DNA of 64,000 bases, taken from Bradyrhizobium sp. dw_78. Lineage in GTDB: Bacteria; Pseudomonadota; Alphaproteobacteria; Rhizobiales; Xanthobacteraceae. The notes below the pieces were generated by a model. That model was not told the origin of the DNA. It ran no database searches and saw only the letters and a program-made list of their open reading frames with translations. Made by a program: the position numbers and the translations under genes. Positions 25,812 to 33,924 of the stretch are shown here, one piece after another. Where the stretch lies: positions 296,489 through 360,488 of the forward strand of contig NZ_JAAVUS010000009.1 of assembly GCF_018449525.1 (NCBI RefSeq), given 5' to 3'. Within the stretch, counting starts at the first letter, position 1; each line of letters begins with the position of its first letter.

Positions 25812-26336
25812 TCAAACTACTTCCGTCACGGGTTGCAGATCGATCGCAAAAGTTTCCAGGAATTTCGACGTCATGATGTAGAAGCCGACAGAAAGCTGCA
25901 ACTCGACCAGCGCGCCCGGCGTCAATTTCGCGGCGATGGCATTGAATGTCGCATCGGTCGGGCTGCGCCGTGTGACGATCTCGTCGGTGAAAGCCAGCGC
26001 CGCGCGTTGCAGCTCGGTGAAGCATGTCGCCGATTGCCAGTTATCCAGTGCCGCGTTCTGTTCGTCGGTGACGCCGACATTTTTTCCGATGCGCTGATGC
26101 GCAACCACTTCATACGGCGATTCGCACAAAATGCCGGTGCGCGTGATCGCGAGTTCTCGCAACACGGGATCGAGCTCGCCCTTGTTGCGGATCGCGCCGC
26201 CCAGCCGACAGTATTGCTCGAAATAGCTCGGCGAATGCGCCATCATCCGGAAGATGTTCGCGTTGCGGTTCTTGTCGAGAATTTCGCGGGTGCGATCGCC
26301 TGCCTTGGCGCGATCGCTGTATTCCATGCGGGCCAT
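25812..26336 (-). CDS. Carboxymuconolactone decarboxylase (CMD) family protein
   Basis: A 174-residue AhpD-like helical protein. ELAITRTGILCESPYEVVAHQ is the CMD-family core, in which the peroxidase CxxC motif is absent and only one cysteine (LCES) is present, so a disulfide-redox role like AhpD is unlikely. Related proteins are annotated as carboxymuconolactone decarboxylases without clear function. It is convergent with the patatin gene, with 7 bases between stops. ATG26336 is used, and a second Met lies three residues later. Confidence 0.8.
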   Translation of the reverse strand: MARMEYSDRAKAGDRTREILDKNRNANIFRMMAHSPSYFEQYCRLGGAIRNKGELDPVLRELAITRTGILCESPYEVVAHQRIGKNVGVTDEQNAALDNWQSATCFTELQRAALAFTDEIVTRRSPTDATFNAIAAKLTPGALVELQLSVGFYIMTSKFLETFAIDLQPVTEVV

Positions 26337-26583
26337 AATTCACCTTGGATTTCCAATATTTATTTTATTTTTAGTTGGTCGAGCGACATCGCTCCGCCAA
26401 AACACTACCCATCGCCCGACGCAACGGCAACACGCCCGAGTCAAATTGCCGCCGCATTGCTGATCGACCTTGGAACCGTCGATATTCGCCGAGTGGGGAT
26501 TAAAACGAGGCGAATACTCGTTGTGGGGTGTTCCGAGTAAAACATGATTGAACCGTTGTGGCCTCCGCAGGCCGCGATGGCTC

Positions 26584-26709
26584 ATGCCCAAGTCTAGGGA
26601 GTTAGACGTGAAGGAAGCCACAAAAAGGGCGGCCTCGGAAGCGCTTGCGCAAATGCTGGCGATGACGGCGATTCTCGTCATCGCCAGCATTGTTTTCTAC
26701 TGGCGGTGA
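26584..26709 (+). CDS. Possible small single-pass membrane protein (41 aa)
   Basis: An ATG at 26584 opens a frame of 41 residues ending at TGA (26707-26709), MPKSRELDV then KEATKRAASEALAQ, then a hydrophobic stretch MLAMTAILVIASIVFYW suitable for one membrane helix. A GTG at 26608, eight bases after an AGGGAG, would give a 33-residue version with better translation signals. The helix-coding part coincides with a 16-bp perfect inverted repeat, which could instead be an RNA hairpin. No homologue is recognised, so this is a candidate rather than a firm gene. Confidence 0.45.
   Translation: MPKSRELDVKEATKRAASEALAQMLAMTAILVIASIVFYWR
26652..26691. other. 16-bp perfect inverted repeat inside the small membrane ORF
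   Basis: AATGCTGGCGATGACG (26652-26667) is exactly complementary to CGTCATCGCCAGCATT (26676-26691) around loop GCGATTCT. The stem is stronger than the other repeats in the window and is followed by GTTTTC, so it could terminate transcription or be a processed RNA structure. Confidence 0.7.
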
Positions 26710-26813
26710 GAAGCCGTCACTGCGAGGAGCGAATGCAACGATGCGATCCAGTGCCGGTTCTGCTTCTCTGGACTGCTTCGTTGGGCGACGCGTTGGCTCG
26801 CAGTGACGGCTTC
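26710..26813. repeat. Repeat element with 17-bp perfect inverted ends
   Basis: GAAGCCGTCACTGCGAG (26710-26726) and CTCGCAGTGACGGCTTC (26797-26813) are exact inverted ends of a 104-bp element. It begins on the base after the small ORF's stop codon. A decayed half is present at 2808-2872. Confidence 0.8.
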
Positions 26814-26888
26814 CACGCCCAGAGAAATCATTTTCCTTCCCCGCAAAGGCAAAGAGGAAAGAAAGGACGCCGCGCGTCCATGATCTCT

Positions 26889-26990
26889 GTCATTCCGGGG
26901 TGAGTCAAAGACGCGAACCCGGAATCTCGGGATTCTCCGATCTGCGAATTGCACATCGAAGTTCGCATCCTCGATGTGCCCCGGAATGAC
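26889..26990. repeat. Intergenic palindromic repeat, GTCATTCCGGG family
   Basis: GTCATTCCGGGG (26889-26900) and CCCCGGAATGAC (26979-26990) bound a 102-bp element with an internal GCACATCGA/TCGATGTGC hairpin. It lies 28 bases downstream of the acyl-CoA dehydrogenase stop and directly after another repeat, so the whole 26710-26990 spacer is repeat-derived. Confidence 0.85.
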
Positions 26991-27018
26991 GGACCCAAGA
27001 CTTCCGATCTTCATTATC

Positions 27019-28185
27019 TCAATACGATTTCGGCAGGCCCAGCACCTTCTCTGCAATGAAGCTAAGGATGAGCTGCGGGCTGATCGGGGCGATGCGCGGG
27101 ATCAGGGATTCACGCAAGTAACGTTCGACATGAAATTCCTTGGCATAGCCGAAGCCGCCATGCGTCATCACGGCCTGTTCGCAGGCGTGGAAGCCTGCTT
27201 CCGCCGCGAGGTATTTCGCAGCGTTCGCCGCCGGCCCGCACGGCAGGCCTTGGTCATATTGCCAGCCCGCTGAAAGCACCATCAGCCAGGCCGCCTCGAG
27301 CTCCATCCAGTTCTTTGCCAGCGGATGCTGGATCCCCTGGTTCATGCCGATCGGCCGGTTGAACACGTTGCGGGTTTTCGCATAGGCCGAAGCGCGCGCC
27401 AGCGCCACCTTGCCCAGGCCGACCGCCTCCGCCGCGATCAGGATGCGCTCCGGATTCATGCCATGCAGGATGTATTCAAAACCACGGCCTTCTTCGCCGA
27501 GACGGTCTTCCACCGGAATCTCGAAATTCTCGAAAAACAATTCATTGGAATCGACCGGCTTGCGGCCCATCTTCTCGATCTCATGCACCGCGACGCGCTT
27601 GCGGTCGAAATCCGTATAGAACAAGCTCAAACCGCGGGTCGGGCTCTTCACCTCTTCGAGCGGCGTGGTGCGCGCCAGCAGCAGCACCTTCTCGGCCACC
27701 TGCGCGGTGGAGATCCAGACCTTCTGACCGTTGACGATGTATTTGTCGCCCTTGCGCACCGCGCGCGTCTTCAACTGCGTCGTGTTGAGCCCGGTATTCG
27801 GTTCGGTGACGGCGAAGCAGGCTTTCTCCCTGCCGTCGACGACCGGCGGCAACATCCGCAGGCACTGCTCCTTGGTGCCGAACACCACCACCGGATTGAG
27901 GCCGAAGACGTTCATGTGAACGGCTGACGCCCCCGACATGCCGGCACCTGATTCCGAAATGGTCCGCATCATGATCGCGGCATCGGTGATGCCGAGACCG
28001 GAGCCGCCATATTCCTCGGGGATGCAGATACCGAGCCAGCCGGCGTCGGCCATCGCCTTGTGGAAATCAGACGGGAAGCCGCCCTCCTTGTCCTTCTTCA
28101 ACCAATAGGCATCATCAAAACGCGCGCAGACTTTGTCCACGGCGTCGCGGATCGATTCCTGATTGGCCGACAGCGCGAAATCCAT
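27019..28185 (-). CDS. Acyl-CoA dehydrogenase family protein
   Basis: A 388-residue flavoprotein. The FAD/substrate region is CFAVTEPNTGLNTTQL and the fold ends with MTHGGFGYAKEFHVE. The usual C-terminal EGTxEI box is replaced by RIAPISPQL, found in a broad subgroup of these enzymes, so the catalytic base must lie elsewhere. The gene follows the CoA-transferase gene by 5 bases on the same strand, so the two are an operon, with a thiolase further upstream. The trio suggests CoA-activation, oxidation and thiolysis of an unidentified acid. Confidence 0.85.
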   Translation of the reverse strand: MDFALSANQESIRDAVDKVCARFDDAYWLKKDKEGGFPSDFHKAMADAGWLGICIPEEYGGSGLGITDAAIMMRTISESGAGMSGASAVHMNVFGLNPVVVFGTKEQCLRMLPPVVDGREKACFAVTEPNTGLNTTQLKTRAVRKGDKYIVNGQKVWISTAQVAEKVLLLARTTPLEEVKSPTRGLSLFYTDFDRKRVAVHEIEKMGRKPVDSNELFFENFEIPVEDRLGEEGRGFEYILHGMNPERILIAAEAVGLGKVALARASAYAKTRNVFNRPIGMNQGIQHPLAKNWMELEAAWLMVLSAGWQYDQGLPCGPAANAAKYLAAEAGFHACEQAVMTHGGFGYAKEFHVERYLRESLIPRIAPISPQLILSFIAEKVLGLPKSY

Positions 28186-28190
28186 GTGCG

Positions 28191-29408
28191 TTAGGTCCTG
28201 TTGTCCTGGAGGTCAGGCGCGTGCCGTGTGACGCCGTCGCGGATCAGCCCTGCGATTTCGTCGTCCGGGAATCCGGCCTCGCGCAAAATTTCCTCGGCAT
28301 GTTCGCTGAAACGCGGCGCCAGCCGTTCGGGCTTTGCGGGCGTGTCCGACCAGGTGGCTGGAACACGCATGCTGCGGATTTTGCCCTCGCTCGGATGATC
28401 GACCACTGGAAAGAAATTGGTCGCCACCAGATGGGGATCCTGCAACATGCTTTCGAGATCATGCATCGGCATGACAGGCACGTCGGCCCCGGTCAGCAAT
28501 TCGATCCACTCGGCCGTTGTCCGCGTCTCGAAGATACGGGCCAGTTCGCCATAGACCATGTCGATATTGACGGCACGCCCGGCGAAGGTCGCGAATCTCG
28601 GATCGTTGCGCAGATCGTCGCGGCCGGTCGCCTTGAAGAAATTCTCCCACTGCTTGTCGTTGTAGACGATGGTGCAGATATAGCCGTCCGAGGTCTTGTA
28701 GGGCCGCCGGTCGCGCGACAGATGCCGCGCGTAGCCGCCCTTGTCGAGCGGCGGCTCGTAGGTGAGACCGCCCATGTGATCGCCCATCACGAAAGCCGCC
28801 ATGGTTTCGAACATCGGAATGTCGACGCGCTGGCCGCGCCCGGTACGGTCTCGATTCACGAGGCTGGCGCAGATCGCACCGACCGCGGTGAGGCCGACGA
28901 TGCGATCAACAAGCGCGTTCGGCACATAGCGCGGAACACCGTCGCCGGTCTGCGCCATCAAGGCGGGCAGCGCGGTCGCCCCCTGGATCAGATCGTCATA
29001 AGCGGGCTTGGCCGCATAAGGCCCGTCTTGCCCGAAGCCGAACACGCCGGCATAGATCAGGCGCGGGTTGAGCTTCGACACCACGTCATAGCCGAGCTGC
29101 AGCCGCGCCATCGCCTGCGGCCGCACATTATAGATCAGCACATCCGCCTTTGCGATCAGCCGCAGCGCCACCTCGCGTCCGGCGGGCTTCTTCAGATCCA
29201 GCGCGATGTCGCGCTTGCTGCGATTGGTGTTGAGGAACACCGGCCCCATGCCGGGATGGCGCGTCGGGCCGATCAGCCGCGTCACGTCGCCGTCCAGTGA
29301 TTCAATCTTGATGACGTCGGCGCCGTAGTCGCCGAGCGTCTGGCTGGCATAAGGCCCCATCAGCACGGTGGTCATGTCGACGACCTTAATGCCCTCTAGC
29401 GGTCCCAT
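28191..29408 (-). CDS. CaiB/BaiF (family III) CoA transferase
   Basis: A 405-residue family III CoA transferase. The N-terminal MGPYASQTLGDYGADVIKIE contains the CoA-binding motif and is followed by the GPTRHPG and NTNRSKRDIALDLK segments. Such enzymes move CoA from one acid to another, e.g. formyl-CoA or carnitine derivatives. It starts with ATG29408 and is separated by 5 bases from the acyl-CoA dehydrogenase downstream. A 101-bp palindromic repeat lies in the spacer to the upstream thiolase. Confidence 0.87.
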   Translation of the reverse strand: MGPLEGIKVVDMTTVLMGPYASQTLGDYGADVIKIESLDGDVTRLIGPTRHPGMGPVFLNTNRSKRDIALDLKKPAGREVALRLIAKADVLIYNVRPQAMARLQLGYDVVSKLNPRLIYAGVFGFGQDGPYAAKPAYDDLIQGATALPALMAQTGDGVPRYVPNALVDRIVGLTAVGAICASLVNRDRTGRGQRVDIPMFETMAAFVMGDHMGGLTYEPPLDKGGYARHLSRDRRPYKTSDGYICTIVYNDKQWENFFKATGRDDLRNDPRFATFAGRAVNIDMVYGELARIFETRTTAEWIELLTGADVPVMPMHDLESMLQDPHLVATNFFPVVDHPSEGKIRSMRVPATWSDTPAKPERLAPRFSEHAEEILREAGFPDDEIAGLIRDGVTRHAPDLQDNRT

Positions 29409-29514
29409 TCGCGATTTCGCTCCCGGATGTTGTATCTCGGGCGTAGTAACGGCAGGGCGTCAGGAAGATCAAGGGTTCCCGGCGTATGGGCGCATGCGTC
29501 AGCCAGCCCCATCC

Positions 29515-29615
29515 GTCATCGTCCGCGAAAGCGGACGATCCAGTATCCCAGAGCGGGTCTTTCTAGAGTGAAAACGGTGGGATACTGGATGCCGCGCTTT
29601 CGCAAGGCGCATGAC
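29515..29615. repeat. Intergenic palindromic repeat with CCAGTATCCC/GGGATACTGG arms
   Basis: GTCATC at 29515 and GCATGAC at 29609-29615 mark the ends; inner CCAGTATCCC (29540-29549) and GGGATACTGG (29579-29588) are perfect inverted repeats. TCCGCGAAAGCGGA (29522-29535) is a further small hairpin. It is a variant of the same class as the GTCATTCCGGG family. Confidence 0.75.
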
Positions 29616-29704
29616 AACTCTCGCACTGCCGAAGAACAATTGCGGCAAGGTGCTCTTGAGATAGACGTAACGCTTCAGCCGCTTGAAGCGGACGACCGAG
29701 GCAA

Positions 29705-30877
29705 CTATTTCGCGGGCTCCAGCACCGAGACGTAATTCGCGACTGCCGCACCGCCCATGTTGAAGATGCCCGCGAGCTCGGCATTCTTGATCTGCATGCC
29801 CTCGGGCGCCTGACCGAGGAGCTGCATCGCGCTCAGCACATGCATGGAGACGCCGGTGGCGCCGATCGGATGGCCCTTGGCCTTCAGCCCTCCGGAAGGA
29901 TTGACCGGCAGCTTGCCGTCCTTCTGGGTCCAGCCTTCCAGGATCGCGCGCGCCCCCTGGCCTCGCGGGGTCAGCCCCATCGCCTCGTACTCGATCAGTT
30001 CGGCGACGGTGAAACAGTCATGGGTCTCGACAAAGGACAGATCCGAGAGCTCAACACCGGCCTTCTGCAAGGCCCGCTGCCAGGCCACGGTGCAGCCTTC
30101 GAACTGCAGGATGTCGCGCTTCGACATCGGCAGGAAATCCTGCGCATGCGCCGTCGCCCTGAAATTGACGGCCTTGCCCATCGTCCTGGCGGTTTCGGAA
30201 TCCGTGAGCACCAAGGCCGCGGCGCCGTCCGACACCAGCGAGCAGTCGGTGCGCTTCAGGGGACCTGCGACAAAAGGATTCTTCTCGCTCTCGGCACGGC
30301 AGAAGTCGAAGCCGAAATCCTTGCGCATCTGCGCGTAAGGATTGGCGACGCCGTTCTTGTGGTTCTTGGCGGCGATCATCGCCAGCGCGTCGGACTGATC
30401 GCCGTATTTCTGGAAATAGGCCTGTGCGATCTTGCCGAACACGCCGGCGAAGCCGGCAGGGGTGTCGCCGTCCTCCACCAGATAGGACGCGCGCAACAGG
30501 TTGCGGCCGATTTCAGGGCCCGGCGTGCGGGTCATCTGCTCGACGCCGACCACCAGCACGATCTTCGCCGCGCCCGCGTCAATCGCCCGGATGCCCTGAT
30601 GCACCGCCGCCGATCCGGTGGCGCAGGCGTTCTCCACCCGCGTCGCCGGCTTGAAGCGCAATTTCGGATCGGCCTGCAGCACCAAGGCGGCGGTGAAATC
30701 CTGCGGCGAGAAGCCTGCGTTGAAATGGCCGAGCACGATCTCGTCGACATCGCCAGCCGAAACGCCGGCGTCGGCCAGTGCTTCATTGGCGACGCGAACC
30801 ACGAGGCTTTCGACGGTCTCGGCATCGAACTTGCCGAATGGCGTGTGGGCCCATCCTACGATACTGGCGGTCATCAT
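29705..30877 (-). CDS. Thiolase family protein (SCP-x/acetyl-CoA acetyltransferase type)
   Basis: A 390-residue thiolase of the sterol-carrier-protein-x branch. The nucleophile is Cys85 in VENACATGSAAV; the other catalytic motifs are ETHDCFTVAELIEYEAMG and LKAKGHPIGATGVS. This branch has the HDCF signature instead of NEAFA found in the classical thiolase at 14230. It would cleave a 3-ketoacyl-CoA. It is on the same strand as, and upstream of, the CoA transferase and acyl-CoA dehydrogenase. Start ATG30877 (MMTAS) is the best of two adjacent Mets. Confidence 0.88.
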   Translation of the reverse strand: MMTASIVGWAHTPFGKFDAETVESLVVRVANEALADAGVSAGDVDEIVLGHFNAGFSPQDFTAALVLQADPKLRFKPATRVENACATGSAAVHQGIRAIDAGAAKIVLVVGVEQMTRTPGPEIGRNLLRASYLVEDGDTPAGFAGVFGKIAQAYFQKYGDQSDALAMIAAKNHKNGVANPYAQMRKDFGFDFCRAESEKNPFVAGPLKRTDCSLVSDGAAALVLTDSETARTMGKAVNFRATAHAQDFLPMSKRDILQFEGCTVAWQRALQKAGVELSDLSFVETHDCFTVAELIEYEAMGLTPRGQGARAILEGWTQKDGKLPVNPSGGLKAKGHPIGATGVSMHVLSAMQLLGQAPEGMQIKNAELAGIFNMGGAAVANYVSVLEPAK

Positions 30878-30904
30878 TGTTCTCCTGGCATTTTAACGAT
30901 CGGA

Positions 30905-31891
30905 TCAGGCCACAAACGTACCACCAAGTTCGTCCTCGATGTGAATGCGGATGATGTCGTCAAAGTTTTTTTCGGCGGTGGTGAATCCGAGCTGGACCGC
31001 GCGCTTGGCCTCGAAATTGCGCGGCCAGCCGTCGACGATGCCGATGATAAACGGATCGGGTTCGCGCCTGACCCGCGCCGCGACCCGCTCTCCCGCCACC
31101 CGCTTCAGCGCAGCGAGCTGTTCGCCGACACTTGCCGACAGGCCGGGCATGGTCAGATTGCGCCGGGGGCCGGCGGCGGCCGTATCCATGGTCGCGGCGT
31201 GGATCAGGAAGCCGACCGCCGAGCGCGGCGAAGCGTGCCAGTGGCGGACGTCCTCCGAGACCGGCAGGATCGCCTCCTTGCCGGCCAGCGGCTCGCGCAG
31301 GATGTTGGAGAAGAACCCCGACGCCGCCTTGTTGGGCAGGCCGGGACGAATGCAGATGGTCGGCAGCCGGATTCCGATACCGTCCATGAAGCCGCGGCGG
31401 GAATAGTCCGCCAGCAGCAATTCGCCGATCGCCTTCTGGGTTCCGTAGCTGAGCAGCGGCGTCTGGAAGAACTCGTCGCCGATGGCTTCGGGAAACGGCG
31501 CGCCGAACACCGCGATCGAGGAGGTGAAAACGACGCGCGGTCCATAGCCGTTGCCGGTCAGCCTGATCGCATCGAGCAACATTCGGGTGCCGTCGAGGTT
31601 GATCCGGTAGCCCTTGTTGAAATCGAGCTCGGCCTCGCCGGAGACAATTGCCGCCAGGTGGAAAATCACGTCAGGACGATCCGCGACCAGCTTTTCGGCC
31701 GCGCCGGGCACCGCGAAATCGCAGGTCACGGTCTCGACCGGAAATCCGGTTTTGCCGGGCAAGGCCGGGGCGACGACATCCTGCAGCGTCATGCGCGTAA
31801 TGTCGTTATTGCCGAGGTGACCATCGCGCAGCAGACGTTCGACCAATTTGCGGCCGACCATGCCGGCCGCGCCCAGAACCAGAATATGCAA
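30905..31891 (-). CDS. denD: NAD-dependent epimerase/dehydratase, D-erythronate dehydrogenase (DenD)-like
   Basis: A 328-residue extended SDR. The NAD-binding GAAGMVGRKL is at about residues 7-16, SSIAVFG holds the catalytic Ser and YGTQKAIGE the Tyr-x-x-x-Lys pair. Overall text (NNDITRMTLQDVV, HLAAIVSGEAELDFN) matches the D-erythronate/sugar-acid dehydrogenase group. Translation probably begins at a TTG (31891) with AAGGAG about 8 bases upstream. It directly follows the ABC permease gene and so may oxidise an acid imported by that system. The exact substrate is inference. Confidence 0.75.
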   Translation of the reverse strand: MHILVLGAAGMVGRKLVERLLRDGHLGNNDITRMTLQDVVAPALPGKTGFPVETVTCDFAVPGAAEKLVADRPDVIFHLAAIVSGEAELDFNKGYRINLDGTRMLLDAIRLTGNGYGPRVVFTSSIAVFGAPFPEAIGDEFFQTPLLSYGTQKAIGELLLADYSRRGFMDGIGIRLPTICIRPGLPNKAASGFFSNILREPLAGKEAILPVSEDVRHWHASPRSAVGFLIHAATMDTAAAGPRRNLTMPGLSASVGEQLAALKRVAGERVAARVRREPDPFIIGIVDGWPRNFEAKRAVQLGFTTAEKNFDDIIRIHIEDELGGTFVA

Positions 31892-31937
31892 GACCCAACT
31901 CCTTCTTGTTTGAATTTTAAACGCGGGCCTTTCGCGC

Positions 31938-32861
31938 CTATTCCTTCACGGCTCCGGTCATCGCCGATACGTAATGCTCGACAAAGAATGCGTAAAGGAT
32001 CACGAGCGGCAGCGAGCCGACCAGCGCGCCCGCCATCAGCGAGCCCCATTTGTAGATATCGCCATCGACGAACTCGTTCACGATCGCCACCGGAACGGTC
32101 TTGTTCGGCGTCGATTGCAAAAAGGTGAGCGCGTAGATGAATTCGTTCCAGCACAGCGTAAAGGAAAAGATGAAGGCCGAGATCAGGCCGGGAATGGCCA
32201 GCGGCACCACAATCTTGATGAGGATCTGCCAGCGCGAGGCACCGTCGATCAGCGCGCATTCCTCCAGCTCATAGGGGATGGTCTTGAAATATCCCATCAA
32301 CAGCCAAGTCGAGAACGGAATGAGCAGGGTCGGATAGACCAGGATCAAGGACAGCGGAGAATCGAACAAGCCATAGGCCTGGATCACCGAGGCCAGCGGA
32401 ATGAACAGGATCGACGGCGGCACCAGATAGGCAAAGAAGATCAGGATGCCGACGGTATCCGCCCCCTTGAACCTCAGGCGCACGATGGCATAGGCCGCAA
32501 GCACGCTGGCGATGATCGAAAGCGTGGTGGCGCCCATCGCCACATACATCGTATTCCAGAGCCAGCGCGGATACTGGGTTTCAAACAACAGCTTGCTGAT
32601 GTGCTTGAAGGTCGGATGGACCACCCAGAACGGGTTGAACTTGTCCATGTCGATCAGTTGTTCGTCCGGCTTGATAGAGGTCAGCGCCATCCAGTAGAAC
32701 GGGAACAGCAGCACCACCAGAATAATGAACAGCGGCAGATAGAGCGTCACCAGGCGCCGCGGCAGCGACTCCAGATAGCTCATGCCCTCGCTGTCGTCGT
32801 CCCGCGTCGCGGCCGATAGTTTCGTCTGCGATAATTTCGGTTGCAGGGCTGAATCAGTCAT
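31938..32861 (-). CDS. Carbohydrate ABC transporter permease (MalG/UgpE type)
   Basis: A 307-residue inner-membrane protein with about six helices and the coupling segment EECALIDGASRWQILIKIVV, the EAA loop of MalG-like permeases. A 30-residue hydrophilic N-terminal tail precedes the first helix (LVTLYLPLFIILVVLLFPFY). Its start overlaps the stop of the other permease by 8 bases. It is one half of the sugar importer formed with the genes at 32854, 33925 and 35323. Confidence 0.9.
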   Translation of the reverse strand: MTDSALQPKLSQTKLSAATRDDDSEGMSYLESLPRRLVTLYLPLFIILVVLLFPFYWMALTSIKPDEQLIDMDKFNPFWVVHPTFKHISKLLFETQYPRWLWNTMYVAMGATTLSIIASVLAAYAIVRLRFKGADTVGILIFFAYLVPPSILFIPLASVIQAYGLFDSPLSLILVYPTLLIPFSTWLLMGYFKTIPYELEECALIDGASRWQILIKIVVPLAIPGLISAFIFSFTLCWNEFIYALTFLQSTPNKTVPVAIVNEFVDGDIYKWGSLMAGALVGSLPLVILYAFFVEHYVSAMTGAVKE

Positions 32862-33813
32862 TGCTCGATCCTTGCTGCCATTTCCGGCGCTGCATGCCGA
32901 ACCAGGAAATCGCGATCGCCGCCAACAGGAATGGGATCATGGCGGTGGCGATCGCCGCGCCCTCGCCGAGCCGCCCGCTGATGATACCGCGCTGATAGCT
33001 CAAGGTCGCCATCAGATGCGTGGCATTGACCGGACCGCCGCGCGTCAACGCCCAGATCAGTTGAAAGTCCGTGAAGGTGAACAGCACCGAGAAGGTCATC
33101 ACCACCGCAATGATCGGCGTCAGCAGCGGATAGGTGATGTGACGGAACCGCTGCCAGCTGGTGGCGCCATCGAGCGTCGCCGCCTCGTAAAGCGAGGGCG
33201 ACACCGTCTGTAAACCGGCCAGCAGCGTGATCGCGACAAAGGGCACGCCGCGCCAGATATTGGCGAAGATGACGCTGCCGCGCGCCCAGTTGGCGTCACC
33301 CAGGAAGTTGATGTTGTGCTCGATCAGGCCGAGTTTGATCAGCGACCATGAGATGATCGAGAACTGCGCATCGTAGATCCACCAGAACGCGATCGCCGAC
33401 AGCACGGTGGGCACGATGAAGGGAAGCAGCACGATGGAGCGGAAAAACGCCTTGAACGGCATGTTCCGGTTCAAGAGCAGCGCGAGATAGAGCCCGACCG
33501 CGAATTTGATGGCGCTGGCAACGATCGTATAGAGCAGCGTGTTGAACACCGACAGCCAGAAGATCGAATCGTCCCACAGCCACTGGTAATTATCCAGCCC
33601 GACGAAAATGCCGGGCCGGCCGATGCGCTCATCGGTAAAGCTCATCCAGATGCCGAGCCCGAGCGGATAGGCCAGAAACAGGATCAGGAACGCCGCCGCC
33701 GGCAGCATGAACCACAATGCGATCCAGTTACGATTGACCCTTAGCCGCGCCCACAGCGACAGCGTATCCGCGCCGGAAGCCTGGACGGGCACCGATGTTT
33801 GAAGGGTACTCAT
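32854..33813 (-). CDS. Carbohydrate ABC transporter permease (MalF/UgpA type)
   Basis: A 319-residue inner-membrane protein. The EAA-type loop SLYEAATLDGATSWQRFRHI contacts the ATPase. The first helix is WIALWFMLPAAAFLILFLAY and the periplasmic text SFTDERIGRPGIFVGLDNY is typical of this permease class. ATG33813 (MSTLQTSV) is chosen; an upstream in-frame extension to 33852 lacks similarity. It overlaps the following permease by 8 bases. Confidence 0.9.
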   Translation of the reverse strand: MSTLQTSVPVQASGADTLSLWARLRVNRNWIALWFMLPAAAFLILFLAYPLGLGIWMSFTDERIGRPGIFVGLDNYQWLWDDSIFWLSVFNTLLYTIVASAIKFAVGLYLALLLNRNMPFKAFFRSIVLLPFIVPTVLSAIAFWWIYDAQFSIISWSLIKLGLIEHNINFLGDANWARGSVIFANIWRGVPFVAITLLAGLQTVSPSLYEAATLDGATSWQRFRHITYPLLTPIIAVVMTFSVLFTFTDFQLIWALTRGGPVNATHLMATLSYQRGIISGRLGEGAAIATAMIPFLLAAIAISWFGMQRRKWQQGSSND

Positions 33814-33924
33814 GCCGCTCCATTTCCATCCTGAGGACGCCGCCGTTCGCACATTGCTCGCCGGGCGGCGCCTGATATTAAGTTAGAAACGGGGCCGGCG
33901 CGGAAGACCGCGCCGGCGATCACG

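Noticed and set aside
26340..26690. 116-codon minus-strand frame starting with a leader-like segment
   Set aside because: Its hydrophobic start is simply the reverse reading of the 26652-26691 inverted repeat; the rest is low in motif content and has no RBS.
29840..32128. 762-codon plus-strand frame across thiolase and DenD genes
   Set aside because: It runs antisense to several well-supported genes and is rich in Arg/His/Gln as such shadows usually are; no domain is recognisable.
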